Source of the DNA: Gemmatimonadota bacterium
GTDB lineage: Bacteria; Gemmatimonadota; Gemmatimonadetes; Longimicrobiales; RSA9
DNA length: 5,123 nucleotides
Reading direction: 5' to 3'
Assembly (NCBI GenBank): GCA_019689775.1
Contig: JADGGV010000325.1
Coordinates: 1 to 5,123 of the forward strand
Part shown: piece after piece, positions 1-5,123 of the stretch
Numbering within the stretch: position 1 is the stretch's first letter
How the letters are laid out: the number at the start of each line of letters is the position of its first letter
The notes under the pieces: model-generated
Database searches by the model: none
Seen by the model: only the letters and a program-made list of their open reading frames with translations
Told to the model about the DNA's origin: nothing
Made by a program: the position numbers and the translations under genes

Positions 1-414
1 CCGCACCACCGCCGCCTCCCGCGCCGGATCCAGCGTCGGCAGCCCCGCGGCCCGCTTCGCCGCCCCGATCCGCTGCGCTAGGCGCACCCGCTCCGCGAGC
101 AGCTCGATCAGGCGACGGTCGAGCTCCGCGATCGCGCTCCGCAGCGCCCGCAGCTCCGGCGGCGCCGCACTCCCGCCCGCCGCGGAGCCGGCCGCCTCGC
201 CGTCGGCCGCCGCGCCGCCGTCCGGCTCCGCGCCCACCTCGCCGTCCGCTGCCCCGCGGGGCGTCCCGCCCGCGTGCCGTCCCGCGCCGGCGTCTGCGCC
301 CGGCCCCGCACCCGCGTCGGGCCCGGCGCCCGCGTCACGTCTCCCGCCCGCGTGCCGTCCCGCGCCCGGCCACTCGCCCGGCTCGGGCGACGCATCCCCG
401 CCCGGCGCCCTCAT
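1..414 (-). CDS. Chorismate mutase (AroQ class), 3' end cut off by the window edge
   Basis: Converts chorismate to prephenate, the committed step to Phe and Tyr, in the cytoplasm. The visible 138 residues are an N-terminal stretch of about 86 residues rich in Gly, Ala, Asp and Pro, then an all-helical AroQ domain starting near residue 87. Aligned by eye to the E. coli CM domain, the active-site residues are all present: Arg92 (E. coli R11), Arg109 (R28), Lys120 (K39), Asp129 (D48), Arg132 (R51) and Glu133 (E52). The equivalent of Gln88 and the stop codon lie beyond base 1. The ATG at 414 overlaps the aroF TGA as ATGA, with GGAGG at 423-419 (4-nt spacing), so translational coupling to aroF is likely. 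A GTG at 237 would give a shorter N-terminus, but I see no ribosome binding site for it. The function is secure; the need for the long N-terminal tail is not. Confidence 0.88.
   Translation of the reverse strand, partial: MRAPGGDASPEPGEWPGAGRHAGGRRDAGAGPDAGAGPGADAGAGRHAGGTPRGAADGEVGAEPDGGAAADGEAAGSAAGGSAAPPELRALRSAIAELDRRLIELLAERVRLAQRIGAAKRAAGLPTLDPAREAAVVR
264..366. repeat. 25-bp direct repeat pair inside the chorismate mutase N-terminal extension
   Basis: The same 25 bases occur at 264-288 and 342-366. They are 78 bp apart, which is exactly 26 codons, so both copies are read in the same frame and encode a GRHAGG motif. Between them the protein repeats the short unit DAGAG three times. The pattern looks like slippage or small duplications within a GC-rich low-complexity linker rather than a mobile element. 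Confidence 0.7.
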
Positions 415-1457
415 GCCGCCTCCAGCGCGGGTGCGCGCAGCGTGCGGCCGGCCGCCTCGGCAAACGGCGCCAGGCGGCGCATGAGCTCCGCGAAGCCGTC
501 CGGCGAGAGCGACTGGTCGCCATCCGAGAGCGCCCGCTCCGGATCCGGGTGCACCTCCACAATCAGCCCGTCCGCCCCCGCCGCCACCGCCGCGAACGCC
601 AGCGGCGCGACCAGCTCCGAGCGCCCGCCGGCGTGGCTCGGATCCACGATCACCGGCAGGTGCGTCTCCGCCTTCAGCACCGGGATCGCCGCCACGTCCA
701 GCGTGTTCCTCGTCGCCGTCTCGTAGGTGCGGATCCCGCGCTCGCACAGGATCACGTCCCGGTTCCCCTGCACCATGATGTACTCCGCCGCCATGAGCAG
801 CTCCTTGATCGTGGCCGAGAGCCCGCGCTTCAGCAGCACCGGCCGCTGCACGCGCCCGACCTCCGAGAGCAGCGGGAAGTTCTGCATGTTCCGCGCGCCG
901 ACCTGGAGCACGTCCGCGTACTCCGCGACCAGCTCGACCTGGCGCGTGTCCATCACCTCGGTGACGACGGGAAGACCCGTCTCGGCGCGGACCTCGGCCA
1001 GGAGCCGGAGCGCCTCGAGCCCGAGCCCCTGGAACGCGTACGGCGACGTGCGCGGCTTGAAGGCGCCGCCGCGCAGCAGCCCCGCGCCCGCGCGCCGCAC
1101 CGCCCAGGCCGTCTCGCGCAGCATCTCCGCGCCCTCCACCGAGCACGGCCCCGCGATCACCGCCAGCTCGCGACCGCCGAACAGCGCCGACGGTCCATCC
1201 CCCGCCCGCACCACCGAACGCTCCACCGAGAACTCCCGCGACACCAGCTTGTACGGCTTCGTCACCGGCATCACGCGCTCGACGCCCGGCATCCGCAGCA
1301 GCGCCACCTCCTGGAGCCGCTCCTCGTCGCCGATGCAACCGACGATCGTGCGCTGCTCCCCCCGCGACACGTGCGTCCGCATCCCGAGCGCCTCCACCCG
1401 CTCGCGGATGTGATCCAGCTCGGCCTCCGTGATTCCGGGCCGCGTGACGATGATCAT
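411..1457 (-). CDS. aroF: 3-deoxy-7-phosphoheptulonate (DAHP) synthase, class I beta with ferredoxin-like domain
   Basis: Condenses phosphoenolpyruvate and erythrose 4-phosphate to DAHP, the first step of the shikimate pathway, in the cytoplasm. The 348-residue length is close to the Thermotoga maritima enzyme. Residues 1 to about 70 match the ferredoxin-like domain that binds Tyr/Phe for feedback inhibition in that family; the TIM barrel follows. Visible motifs are IAGPCS (101-106), KPRTS (134-138), DPSHAGGR (272-279) and EVHPDP (301-306). The metal ligands map by a constant offset of three onto T. maritima: Cys105, His275, Glu301, Asp312. The ATG at 1457 is chosen because the ferredoxin-like domain begins there and GAGGG (1470-1466) sits 8 nt upstream. 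An in-frame ATG at 1535 lies inside the terminator hairpin and adds unrelated sequence. The gene overlaps the chorismate mutase gene by 4 bp and is preceded by a Phe/Tyr attenuator. Confidence 0.95.
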   Translation of the reverse strand: MIIVTRPGITEAELDHIRERVEALGMRTHVSRGEQRTIVGCIGDEERLQEVALLRMPGVERVMPVTKPYKLVSREFSVERSVVRAGDGPSALFGGRELAVIAGPCSVEGAEMLRETAWAVRRAGAGLLRGGAFKPRTSPYAFQGLGLEALRLLAEVRAETGLPVVTEVMDTRQVELVAEYADVLQVGARNMQNFPLLSEVGRVQRPVLLKRGLSATIKELLMAAEYIMVQGNRDVILCERGIRTYETATRNTLDVAAIPVLKAETHLPVIVDPSHAGGRSELVAPLAFAAVAAGADGLIVEVHPDPERALSDGDQSLSPDGFAELMRRLAPFAEAAGRTLRAPALEAA

Positions 1458-1506
1458 GACCTCGTCCCTCTCCCGATGGGGCCGCCGGCGCCCGACGGCC
1501 GGACAG

Positions 1507-1543
1507 AAAAAAGAAGCGGCCCGTGGACTCTCCACGGGCCGCT
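1507..1543 (-). terminator. Intrinsic terminator in the aroF leader (attenuator 3:4 hairpin)
   Basis: Bases 1543-1531 and 1527-1515 form a perfect 13-bp stem with a 3-base loop. On the minus strand the stem runs straight into a U-rich tail (UUC then six U, 1514-1507). It ends 49 bases before the aroF start codon and lies after the aromatic leader ORF, so it is best read as an attenuator terminator. It could also stop any transcript reading through from the peptidase gene. Confidence 0.88.
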
Positions 1544-1610
1544 CCGTTCGGTCGATGACGCCGCCTCAGCCTCGCGCGCGCCTGCAACCGCGGCCCGTGG
1601 TCCGGGTCGC
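1516..1610 (-). promoter_or_regulatory. Phe/Tyr transcription attenuator: protector, antiterminator and terminator pairings
   Basis: Three overlapping pairings can be drawn on the minus-strand RNA. Protector 1:2: 1610-1602 with 1593-1584, nine pairs including one G-U, with C1590 bulged and an 8-nt loop. Antiterminator 2:3: 1600-1590 with 1542-1532, eleven Watson-Crick pairs. Terminator 3:4: 1543-1531 with 1527-1515. Segment 2 and segment 4 share an identical 11-nt sequence, so they compete for segment 3. Segment 1 starts one base after the last Phe codon of the leader ORF (1613-1611). A ribosome stalled on the Tyr/Phe codons would cover segment 1 and free segment 2 for antitermination. Completed translation would let 1:2 and 3:4 form and stop transcription. 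The pairings are seen in the sequence; the mechanism is inferred from the trp/phe attenuator model. Confidence 0.82.
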
Positions 1611-1652
1611 GAAGTAGTAATAGAAGGCGTAAAAGCGAGGAGCCGTCGTCAT
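1566..1652 (-). CDS. Aromatic leader peptide of the aroF attenuator
   Basis: A 28-codon ORF whose product begins MTTAPRFYAFYYYF, ends in a Thr/Gly/Arg-rich tail and stops at TGA 1568-1566. Seven of eight consecutive residues are Phe (3) or Tyr (4), which is the hallmark of leader peptides that sense charged tRNA, as in E. coli PheL. It lies 109 bases upstream of aroF and just before the antiterminator and terminator segments, so its role is probably its translation rather than its product. The start is uncertain. ATG 1652 falls at the predicted transcription start, implying a leaderless message. An in-frame ATG at 1661 gives 31 residues and has GGAGG at 1678-1674, 12 nt upstream, but that site overlaps the promoter spacer. 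Both Phe codons (TTT, TTC) and both Tyr codons (TAT, TAC) are used. Confidence 0.8.
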   Translation of the reverse strand: MTTAPRFYAFYYYFATRTTGRGCRRARG

Positions 1653-1659
1653 GGAGCGC

Positions 1660-1689
1660 ATGGTAACGCCCAACCTCCGGCCGCGTCAA
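1660..1689 (-). promoter_or_regulatory. Predicted sigma-70-type promoter of the leader-aroF operon
   Basis: On the minus strand TTGACG (1689-1684, five of six consensus bases) is followed after 18 bases by TACCAT (1665-1660, four of six, fitting TANNNT). The start point would be about 1653, one base before the leader ATG at 1652. It is the only good hexamer pair I found between the peptidase stop and the leader ORF, and its position agrees with the attenuator below it. The spacer is one base longer than the 17-base optimum; a 17-base reading gives TTACCA. Confidence 0.55.
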
Positions 1690-1722
1690 GGGCCCCCGGC
1701 CCCGGGCACGCGAGAAACCACC

Positions 1723-1756
1723 GCGCCCCCCGGCGGCCGCGGCCGCCGGGGGGCGC
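1723..1756 (-). terminator. 34-bp perfect palindrome after the peptidase gene, possible terminator
   Basis: Bases 1723-1739 are the exact reverse complement of 1740-1756, and all but none of these bases are G or C. As RNA it would fold into a very stable hairpin of about 15 pairs with a 4-nt loop, starting 23 bases after the peptidase stop. The downstream minus-strand sequence has only a short UUU (1717-1715), so it lacks a proper U-tract. A small 6-bp stem (1774-1769 with 1763-1758, 5-nt loop) sits between it and the stop codon. It may terminate weakly, protect the mRNA 3' end, or insulate the aroF promoter. Confidence 0.45.
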
Positions 1757-1779
1757 AGGAGCCATCACGGCTCCAACCG

Positions 1780-4581
1780 CTAGTTCTTGCTCACCGGCCC
1801 GTACAGGATCCCGTTGAACAGGAACTTGAACGTCCCCGCCGGCTGTCCGCGGAACGTGATCTCGGGCGCGAAGAGGTACAGGTTCCCCTTCCCGACCTTC
1901 GCCTCCGCCGCCTGGACCGCGCCCTTCAGCTTCTCCTGCCCCCACGCCCAGCCGCTCACCAGCGGCTTGTCCGTGTCGAACCAGGCGATCGGCTTCACGC
2001 CCTGGGCGCCGGCATCACCGTCCAGCTCGAACGCCGGCGAGTTGTCGAAGAACACGTTCACCGGATCGGTCATCCCCGCCGCGAGCGGCGTGGACAGGTC
2101 CACCCGCGCGCTCAGGATCGAGCCCGGGATGTAGAACTTCGCGCTCGGCAGATGCCGCTCCCGGCCGTCCGGCCCCGGCTCGCTCAGCGCGTCGCCGACC
2201 GGCAGGCCGAGGTGCTTCGCCAGCGCCGTCGAGCTCCCCTCGGCGATCACCGTGCCGCCCTTCTCCAGGAACTCCTTGAGCTGCGGCACCGTCGTCTCCA
2301 CCGTGACCCGCCCGAGCCGGCTCTTCAGCGAATCCGGGATGTTCAGCTCGCTTGGATCGCCGCCGCCGCGGCGACGCCGGCCGTTCCCCTGACTCGACGG
2401 GATCGCGCCCGACACGAACACGAGCACGTCGTACTTCGCGTTCAGCTTCCCGGCGTCCAGCTCCTTCGGGAAGACGACGCGGTACGGGAACTCGTACTGC
2501 TCAAGCAGCCAGCGCGTCCACCCCGACGGCATCGAGCCGCCGTACTCGTCCCACAGCCCGATCCGCACCGGCTTCAGCTTCACCGCCTCGCCGGCCGGCC
2601 GCGCGGCCACCCCCTCAAAGCTCACGCCCTTCTCCGCCGCGACCTTCTCCAGGATCGCCCGCACGCCCGACGCCGCCGGCGCATAGAACGTCCCCGCCGG
2701 CCACGTCTTGCCGCCCACCGTCTGCGGCTCCTTCAGCCAGTAGACGTCCCGCTTCGCCGCCAGCAGCCGGTTCACCGCGACGAACGCGTCGTTCATCTCA
2801 TGGCTGAACAGGTACCCCTTCGGGCTCGACACCCCCGTGATCGTCCCCGCCGGCGGCTTGATGCCCACACCCTCGATCGGCTCGAACGGCCCGTCGAAGC
2901 CCTCCAGCACCCGGTCGAACTTCACCCCCATCTGGAGCGCCAGCGTGTACCCCGCGTTGTCGTACGGCGGCTTCGGCGCGGCCCCGGGGTACGGGATGTC
3001 GTTCGGATGATCCTGCGGCTCGAACATGTCCAGCACGTGCGGCCGGAACGCCTGCGCCGTCTTGATCACGTACGAGCCCGCCGGGTACCGCTTCCCCCCC
3101 ACCTCGAAGTCCGCCGTCGCCCGCAGCACCTCGATCCCCGCATCCAGCAGCGAGTTCACGAGCCGCGTCGCCGTCGGGAAGTCCGGCTGGTCCGCCGGCA
3201 GGATGTACCCCCGCGGATCCCGGTCCTCCGGCCGCCGCAGCACCGCCGCGAACTGGTTGAACGCCGCCGTGTCCGGGTTCCGGGCGAAGTAGTCCGGGTC
3301 GTCGCTCGGCGCCGCCTTCAGCCCCAGCGCCGCCTCCGCCGCCGCGATCTTCTTCGGCGACGCCGTCCACGAATCCCGGCTCCCCCGCTCGATCGACCGC
3401 TTCCCCATCAGGTAGATGTCATAGAGGAACTTCGACCGGTACCGCGACGCCAGGTCCAGGATCGCGTAATTCCCCGCAATCGCGTACTTCATCGACTGCG
3501 CGAAGTGCCACACCTGCTGCGGCTCGATCGGCGCCGGCAGGTCCCCCGACGGAAGCTGCCGCTTCGGAACGAACGGAATGTTGATCGGCGTCGGGTTCCC
3601 GATCGTCTCCGTCAGGATCCCGATCATGTTGTGGAAGTACGCCTGCGTCCGCAGCCCGCCATTCCACCACGTCGAGTAGTTCGACCCCGACCGCATCGTG
3701 AACCCCGGCAGCCCCTCCTCCAGGTAGCGCGTGTGCATCGCCGCGCCCACCAGGTCGATCCCCTCGATCACCAGCGGGTCGATGTTGAAGTTGAACGGAT
3801 CCCGGAACGGCGGCGAGAAGATCACCGTCCCCACCGGACCCGTCTGGTGGTGGTTGTACACGATCTGCGGGTACCACGTCCGGTACATCAGCCGGTTCAT
3901 ATTCTGCGTCTCCGGCTGCGCCGACAGGTAAAAGTCCCGGTTGTTGTCGTGCCCCACGTACTTCTGGTACAGCCGCGGCACCCCCGCCGTCGACCGCTTC
4001 TCCAGCACCGGCTCCCGGTTGTACCAGTTCGCCACCAGCTCCAGCCCGTCCGGGTTCGCCGGCACCGCCACCACGATCACGTCGTTCAGGATCCGCATCG
4101 TCTCCGGATCCGTCCGGCTCACCAGCTCATAGACCGTCTCGATCAACTGCTGCGACCCCAGCACCTCCGTCGCGTGCAGCCCCCCGTCGATCCACACCAC
4201 CGCCTTCCCGGTCTCCGCCAGCCGCCGCGCCTCCTCGTCCGTCAGCCCCTTCGCCAGCGCCAGCCGCTGCGCGATCCGCCGGTACTCCTCCAGCCGCTTC
4301 TGGTTCTCCGGCGACGTGATGATCGCCGCCCACTGCGTCCGCCCCTCCGCCGTCTTCCCCATCTCCCACAGCACCATCCGGTCCGACTCCGACGCCAGCT
4401 TCTTCCAGTACGCCTCGAGCTGCGTGTAATTCACCAGATGGTAGTCGTCCCCGATGTTGAACCCGAACTCCTCCTTCGGGCTCGTGACCGCCCGCTGGGC
4501 CGCCGCTTGCGCCGCCGTGACGGTCGCCAGCGTCAGCCCCAGCGCCAGTCCCCGCCAGGGGAGCATCCTGCGTGGCTGCAT
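1780..4581 (-). CDS. Secreted M14-family zinc carboxypeptidase with large C-terminal region
   Basis: Predicted exported metallopeptidase that removes residues from peptide C-termini; the true substrate is unknown. Residues 1 to about 28 look like a Sec signal peptide: basic start (PRR), hydrophobic core, then AQAAAQ for cleavage. The M14 domain spans roughly 45-390. It shows the zinc motif HATE (His136, Glu139), NPDG (176-179), a substrate-binding Asn-Arg (214-215), a third zinc His in YNHHQTG (244 or 245) and the catalytic Glu325 in LTETIGN. Residues 400-933 have no motif I can name with certainty. Around 672-800 there are alternating hydrophobic strands and Gly turns like a Rossmann or amidotransferase-like fold, interrupted by an Arg/Gly-rich stretch (735-741). 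A GGAG lies 8 nt before the ATG at 4581. It has no functional link with aroF and probably forms its own transcript. The family is secure, the specificity is not. Confidence 0.92.
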   Translation of the reverse strand: MQPRRMLPWRGLALGLTLATVTAAQAAAQRAVTSPKEEFGFNIGDDYHLVNYTQLEAYWKKLASESDRMVLWEMGKTAEGRTQWAAIITSPENQKRLEEYRRIAQRLALAKGLTDEEARRLAETGKAVVWIDGGLHATEVLGSQQLIETVYELVSRTDPETMRILNDVIVVAVPANPDGLELVANWYNREPVLEKRSTAGVPRLYQKYVGHDNNRDFYLSAQPETQNMNRLMYRTWYPQIVYNHHQTGPVGTVIFSPPFRDPFNFNIDPLVIEGIDLVGAAMHTRYLEEGLPGFTMRSGSNYSTWWNGGLRTQAYFHNMIGILTETIGNPTPINIPFVPKRQLPSGDLPAPIEPQQVWHFAQSMKYAIAGNYAILDLASRYRSKFLYDIYLMGKRSIERGSRDSWTASPKKIAAAEAALGLKAAPSDDPDYFARNPDTAAFNQFAAVLRRPEDRDPRGYILPADQPDFPTATRLVNSLLDAGIEVLRATADFEVGGKRYPAGSYVIKTAQAFRPHVLDMFEPQDHPNDIPYPGAAPKPPYDNAGYTLALQMGVKFDRVLEGFDGPFEPIEGVGIKPPAGTITGVSSPKGYLFSHEMNDAFVAVNRLLAAKRDVYWLKEPQTVGGKTWPAGTFYAPAASGVRAILEKVAAEKGVSFEGVAARPAGEAVKLKPVRIGLWDEYGGSMPSGWTRWLLEQYEFPYRVVFPKELDAGKLNAKYDVLVFVSGAIPSSQGNGRRRRGGGDPSELNIPDSLKSRLGRVTVETTVPQLKEFLEKGGTVIAEGSSTALAKHLGLPVGDALSEPGPDGRERHLPSAKFYIPGSILSARVDLSTPLAAGMTDPVNVFFDNSPAFELDGDAGAQGVKPIAWFDTDKPLVSGWAWGQEKLKGAVQAAEAKVGKGNLYLFAPEITFRGQPAGTFKFLFNGILYGPVSKN

Positions 4582-4648
4582 CTACGCGTCTCCGGGTTTG
4601 AGGGTCGCCCGGCTCCGGCCGGGCAGGGCGTGCCACCGCACGGGATGC

Positions 4649-4672
4649 GCATGCGTATGCCGACCCGCATGC
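4649..4672. repeat. 7-bp inverted repeat upstream of the peptidase
   Basis: GCATGCG (4649-4655) and CGCATGC (4666-4672) are perfect inverted copies separated by 10 bases, about 70 bases before the peptidase start. It could be an operator-like site or an RNA hairpin in the 5' leader. Short GC-rich inverted repeats also arise by chance in such DNA. Confidence 0.35.
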
Positions 4673-4777
4673 ACCACCCCCGAACGACGATCGCGAGCCC
4701 GCGCCACGCCGCCCGCCGCCGGGCTCACCCGCCATGCCCGGCCGCGCTCCCGTCTGCGGGCCGCGGCTCCGCCGATC

Positions 4778-4795
4778 TTGTCTGGATATCGACAA
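4778..4795. repeat. 5-8-5 inverted repeat in the AT-richer stretch upstream of the peptidase
   Basis: TTGTC (4778-4782) and GACAA (4791-4795) flank an 8-base spacer containing GATATC. It lies about 200 bases before the peptidase start, in the lower-GC section that is the best candidate control region. The half-site layout resembles a dimeric regulator site, but no regulator can be named. Confidence 0.3.
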
Positions 4796-5056
4796 CCGAC
4801 CCGGACCGATGCGGCCCGGTCCTGGCCGTCCGTGTCACGGTGGGAGAGGGTTGAATTGCCGCAATCTACCCCTGTCTCGAACGTTACGAAAGAGCGCCCC
4901 ACGCGCGACGGCGCCCGGCGCCGGCCCCGCTCGAGCACCCCGGGGCCGCTCCCGCGAACGCGCGTGCGGCGGCGAGCACCGCCCCCGCCCGGCGCCGCGT
5001 CCGCGCCGGCCGCCGGCACGGCGGCGGGCCGGGGCGCGGGCATCGAATACCCCGGC

Positions 5057-5079
5057 GGGCTGCGGGCGGGAACTGCGGG
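5057..5079 (+). other. Predicted G-quadruplex motif
   Basis: Four GGG tracts on the plus strand (5057-5059, 5064-5066, 5068-5070, 5077-5079) are separated by loops of 4, 1 and 6 bases, which meets the usual G3/N1-7 pattern. An 11-base G-rich unit (5060-5070) recurs at 5113-5123. Such motifs are common by chance in GC-rich DNA. Confidence 0.4.
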
Positions 5080-5123
5080 ATTGACGGCGGGCGGTGTGCA
5101 CTCCGGGGCGGACTGCGGGCGGG

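Larger units (their letters stand above)
4582..5123. other. Intergenic region upstream of the peptidase, no supported gene
   Basis: Open frames here on both strands are long only because stop codons are rare at this GC content. Their products are Arg/Ala/Gly/Pro-rich with no recognisable domain. Bases about 4776-4895 are noticeably richer in A and T than the flanks and hold short inverted repeats (4778-4795 and 4855-4865), so this is the likeliest place for the peptidase promoter, although I could not find a convincing -35/-10 pair. A 6-bp stem (4607-4612 with 4619-4624) lies in the peptidase 5' leader. The right end (5040-5123) is G-rich and repetitive. A gene could start beyond the right edge. 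Confidence 0.55.

Noticed and set aside
108..562. Other minus-strand frames overlapping the chorismate mutase start
   Set aside because: They are out of frame with the mutase domain, Arg-rich, and explained by the overlapping aroF and chorismate mutase genes.
274..726. Plus-strand open frame of 150 codons
   Set aside because: It lies opposite chorismate mutase and the aroF 3' end, and its composition is Ser/Ala/Arg-rich low complexity.
1458..1535. In-frame N-terminal extension of aroF to an ATG at 1535
   Set aside because: The ATG lies inside the terminator hairpin, the added 26 residues do not resemble the family, and a good SD precedes the ATG at 1457.
1507..1543. Reading the T-tailed hairpin simply as the peptidase gene terminator
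   Set aside because: It is more than 230 bases past the peptidase stop and lies downstream of a promoter-like sequence, an aromatic leader ORF and an antiterminator copy, so attenuation of aroF explains it better.
549..1817. Plus-strand open frame of 422 codons across aroF and the leader
   Set aside because: It is antisense to a well-supported DAHP synthase and the product is Arg/His-rich without recognisable motifs.
1651..4854. Plus-strand open frame of 1067 codons
   Set aside because: It is antisense to the M14 peptidase, its product is overwhelmingly Arg/Leu/Pro/His, and it lacks any domain. It is an artefact of high GC at third codon positions.
4851..4890. Possible plus-strand promoter starting with TTGAAT
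   Set aside because: No acceptable -10 hexamer occurs at 16-19 bases; the nearest candidate (TTACGA) is 27 bases away, and no plus-strand gene follows.
4865..4895. Possible minus-strand promoter with TAGATT as -10
   Set aside because: The matching -35 position (TTTCGT) agrees only at its first two bases, and the site is nearly 290 bases from the peptidase start.
4582..5101. Overlapping open frames on both strands upstream of the peptidase
   Set aside because: Products are Arg/Gly/Ala/Pro-rich with no domain or convincing ribosome binding site, and they cross the AT-richer region with no coding signature.

Overview
This is a very GC-rich bacterial chromosomal window in which every supported gene lies on the minus strand (read right to left). 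The window suggests a high-GC bacterium with a secretory pathway. The long secreted M14 zinc carboxypeptidase, with a large C-terminal half, resembles proteins I associate with Gemmatimonadota. That placement is an inference from protein style, not a demonstrated assignment. I see no mobile element, CRISPR array, tRNA or rRNA.

Layout, in the direction of transcription. Bases 5123-4582 hold no convincing gene. They contain a G-quadruplex-type motif and a short stretch of lower GC with small inverted repeats, which is the likely control region of the peptidase. Bases 4581-1780 encode a secreted M14-family metallopeptidase of 933 residues. A 34-bp perfect palindrome (1756-1723) follows its stop. 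Next comes a compact control region (1689-1507): a promoter-like TTGACG/TACCAT pair, a short leader ORF whose product contains F-Y-A-F-Y-Y-Y-F, and a 13-bp hairpin followed by a U-rich tract. Then come aroF (1457-411, DAHP synthase of the Thermotoga-like class with an N-terminal ferredoxin-like regulatory domain) and, overlapping it by four bases (ATGA), a chorismate mutase gene that runs off the left edge.

The main discovery is the leader upstream of aroF. It has all the parts of a classical ribosome-mediated transcription attenuator responding to phenylalanine and tyrosine. There is a leader peptide with seven aromatic residues out of eight. An 11-nt copy of the terminator 3' arm sits just after those codons and can pair with the terminator 5' arm as an antiterminator. 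A 9-bp protector hairpin begins immediately after the last Phe codon. The operon therefore appears to be controlled by charged tRNA-Phe/tRNA-Tyr at transcription and, by family analogy, by aromatic amino acids binding the ferredoxin-like domain of the enzyme. AroF makes DAHP at the entry of the shikimate pathway, and chorismate mutase commits chorismate to Phe/Tyr, so the genes, the sensed amino acids and the regulation agree.
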